From Theobroma cacao (lineage: Eukaryota > Streptophyta > Magnoliopsida > Malvales > Malvaceae): DNA of 64,000 nt. The first letter of the stretch is position 1, and the number at the start of each line of letters is the position of its first letter. The position numbers and the translations under genes were made by a program. Shown here piece by piece: positions 22,965 through 34,308 of this stretch. The stretch is from positions 6,542,695-6,606,694 of the forward strand of contig NC_030855.1 of assembly GCF_000208745.1 (NCBI RefSeq). The letters are read 5' to 3'. A model generated the notes under the pieces. It was not told the origin of the DNA. It ran no database searches and saw nothing but the letters and a program-made list of their open reading frames with translations.

Positions 22965-24515
22965 AGCAGCAAATAATGAGTTGAAATCATTGCTGTCTGC
23001 ACTCTGCAGATTATCCCTCCAATCATTCACTGCCACCTTTCTCATAATTTTGTTTCTCTATGTGTATTCCATCCACTTACGTATTCAGATAAGCAACTGA
23101 TCCCCCCAATATGGCTCAACATTAAATTTTTTTGCCTTTTAATTTATTAATTCTTGGTACATGCATACGAAGAGACTATAAAGAACCAATGCATAAATTT
23201 ACGAAATATCTTAAAGAATTCAATCTGAATATTTGATATTCAAAACTTGCAAATAATGCTCGATTTATAAGAAAAGACGTTTAAATTCAATATTTTTTTA
23301 TTATTTAATAGGAAAATTGTGCTTAATGATATATTGTGTCCAATGACTGATCATGTGAGGTCAAACAACATGCATAATTTAGGTTAAAATATAAAAGTAC
23401 ATATAGATGGAGAACTTTCCTTTGGAAGATGGATGTTTGAATAAGGATGGGCAATCTCGCACTTTCCAAGGGAAAAAAAAAGAATTACATAAATTCACAT
23501 GGCAGACAATATATATGACAAACTGCAATTACGTAAATGCATGCCATGTGCCTTTTATTTTTATTTTTTTGGATTTTAATTATATTGGCAGGTCACATGA
23601 TTATGCATGTGAGCATGAATTTAATTGAGCTGTAAGATTAGTAGTAATGTTTTTCAAGGGTTAAATTACTAGTGTTCTTGTGGGTATGCATCTGGTATTG
23701 AAGCCGTTGTTAGCTCATCTTGCTGCTTCTGCATTGTCCCTTTGCTACTCTTCTTTTTTTTCTTTTTTAATTTGTGGAACATATGATCTTACTCTTTCTT
23801 TTTGGTCCATGTGGATTTGTTCCATCTATGGATGCATTTACAAGTCATGTAATTTTACCCTCTTTTTTCTTTGATAACATGTACGGAGAATTTTATTTAA
23901 TATGTTTAGGTAAAAACAAGTAAAATCCATTTATATTCCATATAATACTTTTCAAAAAATTATTAGAGTTACAAATAGTAACGGTTACCACAACACGAGA
24001 ATAAAGCTTAATATGTACAAAAACAAGAGATAAGTATAAAAGATGGACATATATAAATATGCACCAAAGATACATTTAAATTTAAAGATGAGATAAGTTT
24101 TACCAAACGTAGAATTCTGATAATTGTCTTATTTGTAACTATTTGCATTTCAAATTTATTTTATTAGTTAATATTGGGTAAATTATCTCTATCCCGTTAG
24201 GTTTTGACCATAATTAATTTTTGATCTATTAGTATTTAAAATTGACATTGCATCTCAAAATTTTATATATCATGGACACTTATGTTCTACTATTAATCTA
24301 CAGCAATAGTTTTCGCTTATTTAATGACTTGGTATAAATTTTATACCCATTTCACCTTTCTATTTAATGTTCATCTTCTCTAATGGAATTGCTTGTTTGA
24401 TGGAATTTGTACTAGAACTTACTGTTCATCTTATCCTTTAATCGAATAAAATTATGGTCCATTTTCTCAAATTTTTAATAGGTCATGATAGATATGAGTA
24501 ATTATTAGTATGAAA
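22965..24515. other. Intergenic region, no gene recognised
   Basis: No domain-bearing frame. Short frames at 23407-23628 and 23680-23874 match no family I know and have non-coding-like composition. Confidence 0.45.
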
Positions 24516-24520
24516 ATGAA

Positions 24521-24753
24521 CTTTTTAAAGAAATTCAATATAGGAGATTGAATATATAAAAAAAAAAAACTGCTTGGTATTTCATTTCATCGCAGTGAAA
24601 CTACCATATATAATTTTATTCAATGACATGGAATATGAAAGAAATTCAATATAGGTCAATGACCATTTGTACATTAAATACATCATAGTGAAATTGAAAT
24701 ACTAAGCAATTTTCTTTCATATTCAATCTCCTATATTGAATTTATTTAAAAAG
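24521..24753. mobile_element. 233-bp MITE with ~85-bp inverted repeats
   Basis: The left arm (24521-24606) and right arm (24668-24753) are inverted repeats: both begin CTTTTTAAA and contain AATTCAATATAGGAGATTGA followed by ATAT, then a GCTTGGTATTTCA / GCTTAGTATTTCA block and CAGTGAAA / TAGTGAAA. Part of the arm (GAAATTCAATATAGG) appears a third time near 24639. The element sits at the left edge of the LTR at 24760-25649. No clear target duplication was found. Confidence 0.8.
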
Positions 24754-24759
24754 CATATT

Positions 24760-25649
24760 TACTCCAAAAATGCTTAATCTTACCTCTAAAAGCATTTCCC
24801 AAGCTCCACATTTACTCCAAATAACTCCAAGTACTTCAAAAATCAATTTGGGAGTTAGGGTTTCGGATTTTAGAGAGAGAAAATAAAAATCACATAACTA
24901 GCTTTTGGAAGTGAAATCACTTACCTCCAATACTTAGAATCCAAGATTGATTGTTGGATTTGAGTGGGTTTATAGGGGGTAAAATTTGAGAGAAAATGGT
25001 GGAGGAATGAAGGAAAAAGAAATAAAGTGAGAAAGGTTCGATTTTCGGGCTTTTAAGCCCGAACATGGCAAATCTTGCAGCTTAAGGTTGACTATGGGAA
25101 GTCTGTAGTCAACCCTAATTGATAGATTTCCCTTATTTCCCTTCCCAAGATCGACTATAGAGGGCTTATAGTCGATCCTAGACCAAAATATCTAGTTCCA
25201 TTTTACTTTTCTTCACAAGATCGACTATGGAAGCCCTATAGTCAATCCTATACCAGTATACTTCCATGTTTCTCTCATTTTCCTTTTTAAGATCAACTAT
25301 AAAGATCCCATATTCGATCCTAAACCAGCATACTTGACTTTTTAGGTCCAGATTCTTAAAAATGGCTCTCTACAAAGCCTAAGCTCATTCTAAACTTTTT
25401 CCACAACCTCAAATCATTCTTAAATTTAAGCCACACATACACAAATCCTCAATTATCATATCAAATACAAATCAAAGCCCTAAATCATATGATTCATCAT
25501 GCATTTCCACAAAATTTTGCCTAAGTGTCCAAATATGCATTGTCAAATACTCAACATACATAATATATCATTAATGTCCTCAAGGCACAATATACTTAAT
25601 GGATCATTCTTAATTAACTTGATTTACATCAAAAATTGGAGGTGTTACA
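24760..25649 (-). mobile_element. LTR I (minus orientation, 3' part missing)
   Basis: The minus strand starts TGTAACACCTCC at 25649, an LTR start of the TGT..CC class shared with LTRs A-C in this window. A TATAAA lies at 24969-24974 (minus), followed about 45 bases on by a splice-donor-like GAG|GTAAGTG at 24923-24924. Between the start and the TATA box is an array of four hairpin units (25084-25321). The left side is interrupted by the MITE at 24521-24753. No coding region is attached. Confidence 0.5.
25084..25321. repeat. Four tandem hairpin units (GATCGACTATA type)
   Basis: Units begin at 25084, 25147, 25217 and 25289 (spacing 63, 70 and 72). Each has a 33-base inverted repeat of the form AAGATCGACTATA - loop - TATAGTCGATCCT, followed by a T/C-rich spacer. 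The stem is best in the second unit. It lies in the presumed U3 of LTR I. Confidence 0.85.
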
Positions 25650-26130
25650 AACCCTAGGTTTTAATCAATTGCCTTTCTTTAGTGAATTTTTAGTTTTCTT
25701 TAATTAGTTTAGTGTTTGATTAAATTTAGTTGCAATTGTCTTATTTTCTACAAATCAAGTTACTTGAATAAGATTAATTTGTCATAATTTTAGTACTTAA
25801 TGAAAAATTATGAGCAAATCCCTGTGGGATACGATTCTAGACTTACTATCTGTATTAGTTGTTCGATACGTATACTTGTGTGTACTAAATTAACAACAAC
25901 TTTCAATATGAATAAAACATTTTTCCGTTACATGGATCCAATGGTTGCGTATAAGGCATCCCCTATGCCCTATAATTTTGGTATTGCTTTTAAAAAAACT
26001 AACTTGTGGCTATTATTGATGTTTGTTCAGATATAATCAAATTATTGGTTGGCTTGTGTGGAAGCATCCAATCGAGCGTTGCACGAACTATCGCATACTT
26101 AAGCGAAAGGGCGCATTCTGTGACACTGAG
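25650..26130. other. Transposon-like sequence between LTR I and the fold-back
   Basis: No intact frame. A 78-codon frame at 25800-26036 has no recognisable domain. Its position between repeat elements suggests retrotransposon debris. Confidence 0.3.
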
Positions 26131-26139
26131 CATTACTTA

Positions 26140-26555
26140 CTTGGGAACATCCCCTGGGCGTTATGTACTTGAGAATGTCCCTTGGGCGGTACGCACTTAG
26201 AACATCCTTATGCATTACGCACCTAAGAAACACTCAGCATACTTTTTCCCCCTGCATTAAAATTTTATTATTGGAAAATTTTCATGCATAATTGAAATTT
26301 AAAATCCAAGCTCGCATGCTAATTTAAAGGTGTAAGCCTTTATTGTGAGTTTGCACAACCTCATACAACAAGACTTGTTATTAATGACAATATTCCAATT
26401 ATGGATGAAAAATTTTCCAATAATAAAATTTTAATGCAAGGGGCAAAACTACACTAAGTGTTTCCCAAGTGCATAGTGTGTAGGGACGTTCCAAGTGTGT
26501 AATGCCCAGGGGATGTTTCCAAGTGCACAACGCGTAAGGATGTTCTCGAGTGCAT
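26140..26555. repeat. Fold-back element with tandem sub-repeats in both arms
   Basis: Left arm about 26140-26290 and right arm about 26400-26555 are inverted copies. The inner ends match best (GCATTAAAATTTTATTATTG, then GAAAATTTTCATGCATA, versus its complement). Each arm holds several ~30-base repeats of the type TTATGCACTTGGGAACATCC. The loop of about 110 bases is unrelated. Confidence 0.8.
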
Positions 26556-26639
26556 AATGTGTAGGAACGTCTCTACTCTATGAAAGGCTTAGATAGCATA
26601 GTTTTTGAACTTATTCATGTGATGTTTAAGCACTCCAAT

Positions 26640-27870
26640 AAGAAATAGGGAAGTATAAATGGAGAAGTTATTGAGAAAAAGGGTTCTAAGTGGAGCTGGT
26701 TGATTGTGTCCTACCAAGCTGCACTCCCCATGTTGCACTAATGTTGTGGCTGCGTTCCTCTTTTTGACTCCCCTAAAAAGACAAGTTGATCAAAGAAATG
26801 CCTGAAGCTAGGCGTTTTCATGAGTGAGCCAACAATAGAAAAGCTAACCATGGTAGATGCACATATGTCCTCTTCTTGATTGCAAGAAAGGGAAGGTTAT
26901 TCTTGAACATTGATAATTGCATCTACATCTGTTTGGGCATTTACATGAGTAGGGAGTGGGTTACTTTGAATCTTTTTGTTTCCAAGCAAGACTTATCTTG
27001 TTTGTGTCCTCTTGTGAAATATTTTACACAAGTTTTGCACTCAACAAATGGATGACTAACCATGTGATGATAATCACAATACCTTAGGTTAGACTTTTCC
27101 TTTGCCGTTAATGGTCACGATATGTAAGGCAAATTTACTTGTTCGTTTCTAATCCACTTTTGAAGGAGTACCCTTACTCTATTAAGTGGAGCTGAGCCTT
27201 AAGTTCAATCGAAGACTTCCTCTTTCTCCATTTCTTTTTTAGATTGCGTTCACAATTAGGATGTTCTTTCTATTGAAGCGGTTGGCTCTCTTTTACCTAA
27301 GGACCATATTATTGGTCTGTTGTGCAACTTTAACTAAAGTGGCAAAAGTAGGAAAAGGTAAGTTTTCCAGATGTGCCTATATTCACCGAACATACCTTGG
27401 ACGCAGACTTTGACTACCCTAGCAAAATAAGGTAGCTTCAGGTCAAACTCTAAGAAGTTGAGACTCTTGTTCTTCTGATCGAGCAACTTCTCAAGCTCTT
27501 CCTTTATGATAAAGCCATGAGTAATTGTTAGAGGAGTTGTAGTGACAGAATTGCCAACAATAGAGGGATTGGCAGTATTAAGGAACGGGTCAATCGTGCT
27601 CTTTCCATTTCTTCCATTTTCATTCGTATTGTTGACCACGTTAACAACATTTTCACCATTATGAGGTGACATGGGTTGAGGTTAAAGGGTTGTAGCAGTA
27701 GAGGATGCAAACTGGGTAATGGTATCCATCATTCGTTTGTTGTTATCCTCCAACGTTTGTATCTTTTCTTAGAAAGTTTGGAGCATTTTCATGAGCTCTT
27801 AGATATGAGTGGGGACAATGGTTTCTTGGTTCTCGAGAGAACTCTCCATATATTTTGACAAAGAAATTTT
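26640..27870 (-). pseudogene. Ty3/gypsy gag 5' remnant
   Basis: The minus strand has an open segment at 27334-27672 containing GFIIKEELEKLLDQKNKSLN, FLEFDLKLPY, then CVQGMFGEYRH, the N-terminal block of a common plant Ty3/gypsy gag. The start region (about 27850-27700) is in another frame with stops. Downstream to about 26640 only broken fragments remain. The element is truncated before any protease or reverse transcriptase. Confidence 0.65.
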
Positions 27871-27884
27871 CTACCAACTTTTTA

Positions 27885-27925
27885 CTTAATGCAATCACAC
27901 CTCCCTAGTGGAGTCACCAAAATGT
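27885..27925 (-). other. gypsy leader / primer-binding region
   Basis: On the minus strand GGTGACTCCACTAGGGAGGT lies at about 27900-27920, just before the gag start. This resembles the GGCGACTCCACTGGGG sequence next to the leader of many plant gypsy elements. It supports the direction of the gag remnant at 26640-27870. Confidence 0.45.
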
Positions 27926-29170
27926 ATAAGGTTCTTATGGTACGGAGAGAGGACATGTTGTAACAAGTAAAATAGAATGCACTAAAGGCAACAAAGAGAA
28001 ATATTGGAGCAGTCCTTGAGAGTAAATGCTTTTGGCAAGCGATGAGGAATAAAAAGTTAAGGAATAGGTGGAGAAGATGGCGGAGCACGACGGATGGAAA
28101 AAGCTAAGTAAAAAGAATATTTGGAAGAGCTTCAAGAGGTTTTGAGAGTAATCTCATATGAATTTCTAATCCCCTTCTTAAATTGCCAAACTCCCATATT
28201 TAGACTAAATAGGAATGCTTTCTTAGGTGTAGTTGGTAGAAAGATAGCACTTTTAAGATAACATGTTCTGTATGAAAGAACGTGCTTGTTATGGGAAGAG
28301 CATATAATTGGATAGTGCACGTAAGTTTTGGGTAGTGGAGTAGTGACAATTAACAATGTGCCATGTGTCCTTTTAAGAAAGAAAGAAAGAATAAACACGT
28401 GTACTCCGAGGAAAGGTTAACAAGAAGTTCTCTTAACTACCTCCATATCTAAGCCACTAAGCCAAATTCTGTAGAGCATCCCAAACGTGAAAATAACTTG
28501 TGAACTCTGTCACTTATTTTGAGTTTTTCCACTCCCCCATGTGATATAGTTGTTCCATGCTTGTTTTAATCTTGTAGGACAATATTTAAAAAAATAATAG
28601 TTAGTCGAAATTGGGCATCTACATATGCTTAACAAACTTTACTTAATAATAATACTTTTAATAAGACTATCTGATTGACTTATGATATACCTATTTTAAT
28701 TATAAGTAAATAATTTCTCTATACGTGTGATTTTCTTTAGTGTAGACTCCACACAAGTGAAAGAGGTATATAGGAGAATGTTAAAGGTGAATATGAATGA
28801 AAAAGTTAAGGTTTTACTTTCTAAAAATATAGATTAAAACAAAAGTGATCCTTACTATTGATTTTTTGAAGATTTTCTTTCTCTGTACTTTTTATAAAAG
28901 AAAAAAAAATTTAAACTTGACTTTTTAAGTAAGGGAATGTATGAACTTATTATTCAACCAATGCTCAAGTAAGATCTTCTATCTTTGAATTATGTATAGA
29001 TAAATTTTAGGTACTAGGTTGTTAAAACTAAAAATTAATTTAATGTCTTTAATCTCATCATACTATATATATAAAGCATAGCTAAGAATTCAATATTAAT
29101 TGTCAAAATTAAAATCTAGTTATTACTATTATTCAATTAAACTAGTTTATAGAATTGATTAAATTAAATT
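27926..29170. other. Probable gypsy LTR/leader and AT-rich flank
   Basis: Lies upstream (minus sense) of the gypsy gag remnant, so it may contain its 5' LTR, but I could not identify its ends. No domain-bearing frame. Confidence 0.3.
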
Positions 29171-29171
29171 A

Positions 29172-30560
29172 GAGGAAATTGTGAGAAATGGTCATCTTGA
29201 TAAGCTTATTCCAGAAAAAGCCTTCAATATAAAGTTAACTGTTTTTACCCAATTTTAGCCATGAGATGACAAAAATACCTTTAAAACCATTTCAGACAAA
29301 TTAAATGCTTCTAATTTTTCTCTCTCACCATTCCTCTATTGTGTTCCCCATTTTTCTCTCTTATCATTCAGAATTTTTAATTTTACAACCATCACCATCT
29401 TTCTCTATCTATCTCTCGCCATCTCGTCATATCGTCGTCGATCTACATACCAAAAAGCATGATATAGAAGGTAACAATATTGTCTTGGGTTTATTAGCTT
29501 ACATTCACAAAACCCTCTCTTTGTTTATCTCTCACCATATTATCGTCGATCTATAGACCAAAAAGCATGACATAGTAAGTAAAAACAAGTTCTTGGCATG
29601 TAACAAAGTGATTCAAGTCTGACAGAACATGCTTTGGTGTGTAACAAAGTGATTCATGCCTTGGCATGTAACATCAGTAAGAAAGAAGGAAGCTTTGGTA
29701 TGTAATATTCGGTGCTAACATTTGGCATGTAAAGCATCGATCTTAGCGTGTAACATTCATGATTCATGCTTTGGTGTGTAACATCAGTAGGAAGAAGGAA
29801 GCTTTGGTGTGTAATATCTAATGCTAACATCTGACACGTAAAACTTTGACCTTAGCATATAACATCTGATGTTGAAGCTTTGAGCTTGGTGTGTAAAATC
29901 TGATGCTGAAGCTTTGATATGTAACATCTACTTAGGCTTGCAGTGTTGTTTTGTTTTTCTTTTCTATTATTAAACATGTCATGTAACTTGCGCATTTATA
30001 TTCCACTACATATAAACTCTTAGAGTTAAAATGTGTAACAATTATTTTTTCAACTATAACAATATTTTTTTGAACATAGCATGTAATAACAATATTTTTA
30101 AACATAGTGTATAACTTGTTTTCTATCTTTGTATTTCAATTGGACATAAATTCCTGAAATTAAACACTTTCACAATAGAGTTAAAGTTTAAAATCAAAAA
30201 GGAACTTAACATGAAAATGAAGATGTATTGAAAAATTATTCAACGTCAACGTTACTATTGGGATGAAACGGATTTGAAAAAAAAGATATTATCCAAAATT
30301 CTCTAATTTGGATAATTAGCTTTTAGAATATTTTATTTCTTACATTTCCTGTAATCTTAAAAAAATATGGCATACAATAATTTTTTTTTCAATATGGCAT
30401 GTAACAATATTTTCTTTAACACGTGAATTTGAATATGAAGAGGTTTCAGTAGGGGTAATTTTGTTCAAAAATCTTTTCTCTTGGCTTAAAAACAGTTAAA
30501 ATTAAAAAGAATGTTATTTTCGAGAACACGTTATCTTTAGGGGGCAAAAAATATCGTTTC
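29172..30560. mobile_element. TIR element with an internal CATGTAACA array
   Basis: The left end (29172-29290) and the complement of the right end (30430-30560) share an order of motifs: GAAA..TTAACTGTTTTTA, AGCCAAGAGA/AGCCATGAGA, then ACAAAA(T)TACC and a GAAACC/ACCATTTC tip. The interior is non-coding and carries an irregular tandem array (29580-29935). A MULE-like non-autonomous element is likely, but the TIRs are diverged and no target duplication was fixed. Confidence 0.45.
29580..29935 (+). repeat. Irregular tandem array of TTGGCATGTAACA-type units
   Basis: About a dozen units of the form CTTTGG(C/T)(A/G)TGTAACATC are spaced 20-60 bases apart, some arranged as a larger unit with AGGAAGAAGGAAGCTTTGG and GCTAACAT. 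Scattered GGCATGTAACAAT copies continue to about 30410. Two copies of a CGTCGATCTA..ACCAAAAAGCATGA block precede it (29436 and 29543). Confidence 0.8.
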
Positions 30561-30628
30561 ATTAAATTATTTAAAATGTTGATATTATGAAAATTTTGAA
30601 TAAAACAAGAATGTTGGCTAAGTATCAC

Positions 30629-30960
30629 CAGTCTATATTTTCAACTCCAAAAACATGTCTCATCTCTTGTTGATGCAAGACTTGTGACATTCTACCACAT
30701 CTAATTGTGTAACACCCTCGTTGCATTAGCTCTTTCACACATAGAGGACAGGGACTCACTTTTGTTTAGATCTATTTTGACCCTAATATTTCTAATGAGG
30801 GATCCTACATCAATAAAGAGTTAAATAGGCTTTGATACCAGAGTTAACAAGTACACATTTTCAACCCAAAAGGTATATGTTAGGTGAAAGAACATTCTTA
30901 TTTATAAACTTAAGGTTTATCTCATCTTTTATTAATATGAAGATCTATAACATAGAAACT
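30629..30960 (-). mobile_element. TRIM-like small LTR element candidate
   Basis: On the minus strand TGGTATCAAAGC (30829-30840) is a good primer-binding site for initiator tRNA-Met. To its right 30842-30960 and to its left 30629-30690 share an ACATTTTCAAC..CAAAA..TCTCATCT order, as expected for two short LTRs. The left copy is eroded. No coding capacity. Confidence 0.4.
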
Positions 30961-31970
30961 CTCACCATCTCGCACCCATTCGGCTTCAAAAGATGAAAGG
31001 TTTTTTGTTTTTAATTTTGGGAAGAAACGAACCTTACTTTTCAATGGGGGATCAAGAAAAATAAATGTATTTCTTCTTTCATCTATCAGTTTGACTATGC
31101 AAAGAAGTTAATCATAACTTCATCCCATGACATACTAACCCACATGCCTAAATCCAAACCTAAAATCTCTTATCTTTTTTTTTTAAGAGAAATATCACCA
31201 AAATCGTTGAATTTTTTTTTAATAGATAAAGGTTTAAAAACTAAAGACAAAAATACAACTAATTGTGGTTGATAAGGTTGTTTGATAATTGATAGAAGAA
31301 AAAGCAGGATATTTGATCAGGTTGAACATGTGTTAGGACCTAGGGAGAAGAAAGAGGACCTACATCTTTTACCTACTTCTAACCAACACCCTATCGAGTT
31401 TCGTCCTTACCAACTAACTGTGTCATGTGATATTCTAATAAATTTGGTTGATTTGGTTGCCCAAGCAAATGATTGCAACTTAATAAATTTTTGTGACTCG
31501 ATTCTCTCCCACTCAGATTTGGTTTCGTTTGTTTCTCTCCTTTTGAGGGTATATACTGTTCATATCATCTCCTGCATTATATATGACGTAGGCTTTTATT
31601 TCACCTCATAAGTCTCATTAAAGTCTCAAGTTTTAACCAACAAAAATTTGATGAAATGTCTTCTGGCAATCCTTACCAAGCCTTCTATTTTTAACCCAAA
31701 ATGGAAGATTTAAAAAGTTTTATATTAAGTTCATTTGTTTGACACTTTTTGTTATTTGCTTTTCACTTGTGAAAATAAATAAATAAATAAACAAAAAGTG
31801 CATTCAATTAGAGGTCTCCACGAGTCAAATCCGATTCGGTTGATATTTTTAAAAGTTCAAACTCCATTCGTCAATTTAATTAAATTTATTATTAAAATAT
31901 TAAATATATTTTTATATTTAAATTTGTCGTAACGTGCAACTCCAGGAACTCGACAGCCAGACGCGATGCG
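30961..31970. other. AT-rich intergenic/repeat sequence
   Basis: A 109-codon frame at 31282-31611 has no domain I recognise. Nothing else could be assigned. Confidence 0.35.
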
Positions 31971-32350
31971 AAAATTCTAAAAATTAAAAAAACTAGGAGT
32001 CGCCACCAATCTTTTTTACTAGATGCGATTGGCCACCTATTGACTCAATTCTAATCGATGAAGCCTTAAATTAATTTTAAGCCCACCAAAAAGAACCTTA
32101 AACTGGTCTACATTTTTTTAGATCTAAGTTCGGGAGTACGGTTACGCTCGGGGAAGGATTAGCACCCCCGGGACGCCCGTTTCATGAACGGTACTATTTT
32201 TAGATTATCCTATTAGGCTTTAATTTTTAATTTCACTATATTTTTTTAGTTATTATTCTCTTATTTTATCTCCTATTTAACCTAAAATGGAATGCAAATG
32301 TGAGGCAAGATGAGATGCATGGCGTGAGATAAAAATGTCGGACGAGTAAC

Positions 32351-33309
32351 CTTTTATTGAGAATGTTCTCCCGAATCCGCCCATCATACTGATGGGATCC
32401 GAGGTGTTCTCTCACTTAGAGAATTATTCGAGAAATTCACCTTCGCAAATTCGACGAATAAATCTCGTCATCGAGGTCATCGTATGTTTTCTTTTAAAAT
32501 AATATTTTCATGCATAATGAACCTAATTCAGGCAAAAGTCTTTTATTAAAGATGTTTCTCGAGCCCTCTCATCATACTGGTGGGACCCGATGACATCTTT
32601 TCACCTAGGGGACTTTTCGAGGAATACCCGCATTTGCAAGATCCTCAAGAAATCCCATTATCGGGGCTTAAACTCGAAAACAGAAATATTTGTATGCAAT
32701 GATACACATGATGTAACATATATATATATATGCTATGCTAATGCAATTATCTATTTTTTTGTCATTTTTTATTATTTAATTATTATTTTCATTTTATTTC
32801 ATATTATCATATTTTTTATTTTTATTCTCCTATATTTTATTTTTTTATATTCTAAGTTTCTCCTATATATTCCTTGATATTTCTTATCTTATCATTTTTT
32901 ACATAATATTTATTAATTTATACCTTATACCATTAGATATTTAATACTTGATTTTAAATCATTTAGTGTTTTGGGTTTTCCTCATTAATAGTTTTTATTA
33001 TTTGTCTATTTATTTAATGTCATGGATATTACCTTTTCACAAATTTATTATATACATATCTGAATTATTATCATTATTGTTTTATTTTATTTTTTTTCTT
33101 TTTATCTATTATTTGTTTATTTATTATTTTTTTTGATGATTTTGTGTTGTTAATTTTTTAAATTTTTATAAAAAATTTCGGGATCTCGATATTGAGGCCC
33201 TCCCATCGTACTGGTGGAGCCTTAATTCGAATTTCGAACCTAGGAAAAATTGGCCCCGGATTGCGACTTCTCGCATCCCGACCAATCATCCCATCCTCGA
33301 TATTAAGTT
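32351..33309 (+). repeat. Three diverged modules with a CCATCATACTGATGG hairpin
   Basis: Modules at about 32351-32477, 32540-32666 and 33183-33309. Each has, in order, an ATT-GAG start, CCCATCATACTGATGGGA (variants CTCATCATACTGGTGGGA and CCCATCGTACTGGTGGAG), a CGAGGAAT/CGAGAAAT block and a closing TCG..GAG. The hairpin is kept although flanks diverge. Offset between the first two is 189 bases. Confidence 0.7.
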
Positions 33310-34218
33310 TAAACAATGTTGTTGATAATTCTTTATATTATCTTAATTTCATTCTCTCTTCATCTATATCCTTCTCCATGTTATATAAAGCGCCCCTTTT
33401 TTTTATATTTTCATATTTTTGTTTCATTACATTTTAATTCTAATTCTTCCTAATTTATTCTCATTCCTATGGTTTCTATATACATTGACATAACTATGTA
33501 TCTTATGAATATATTCCACATTTCATCCTTTCCCACACTTATATTTTTTTTAAACAATATTCTAAATCCAAATATGTGCATATATTATTAATCTAAATAA
33601 ATCTATTTCTACCCTTCAATGTTTACTTTTCCTATGCTTACTACTTAAATAAATCTATTAATCTTTTTTAATAATTAAATGTTTATTTATTTCTCTATAT
33701 ATTTTATGCTTGGACCTATTTTTATAGCTAAATAACTATTTCACTAGATTTTATTTTTATTTATTATATAATCAAATATATACTCTTATATTATTTTTTT
33801 TATCTACTCTCATTTTTTATCATCATTCATTCATCATTCATTTTTTTTTTCATTAAACATCCTATTTTATCCTCATCTATTTTTTTAATTTTTATTTCCT
33901 AATAATTTTTTTAATTTCCATTGCCAAGCACAACCACAAAATCAAAAAAAAAAAAAAGTGTATACCTTCAGTGGATTAACAGTAGCCCAACACAATCGGC
34001 CTGACCCAACTAGTCTGCCTCTCAAAGCCCAACGTCTGGTCCCTAGTCCAGTAGCCCCAAATGCCCAAAACGGCATCGTTTCACTCTAACCCTAACTATA
34101 AAATCCTTCTTGTCTTTCATCTCTCCCCATTTTCCCCTTTTTGTTTCTCTATCTAACCGTCGAACCTTCTTCCTTCTCTCTAAAACCCCAATGTCTCCTC
34201 TTTGCCAGATTTCTCACC

Positions 34219-34308
34219 CTCACGCCGGCGAACTCCTCTTGGCCATCAATTTACAGGTGGCCTCACGTCGGCGAACTCCTCTTTGCCACCGATCTACAGG
34301 TGGCCTCG
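34219..34308 (+). repeat. Two 45-base tandem copies
   Basis: CGGCGAACTCCTCTTGGCCA..ACAGGTGGCCTC is followed directly by CGGCGAACTCCTCTTTGCCA..ACAGGTGGCCTC. It causes the apparent ORF in this stretch. Confidence 0.8.

Noticed and set aside
29580..29935. Regularly recurring short units that could suggest a CRISPR-like array.
   Set aside because: Units are imperfect and unevenly spaced, the context is a plant transposon, and there are no associated genes.
31282..31611. 109-codon plus-strand frame in the 31-kb region.
   Set aside because: No recognisable domain and it lies among repeats; not enough to call a gene.
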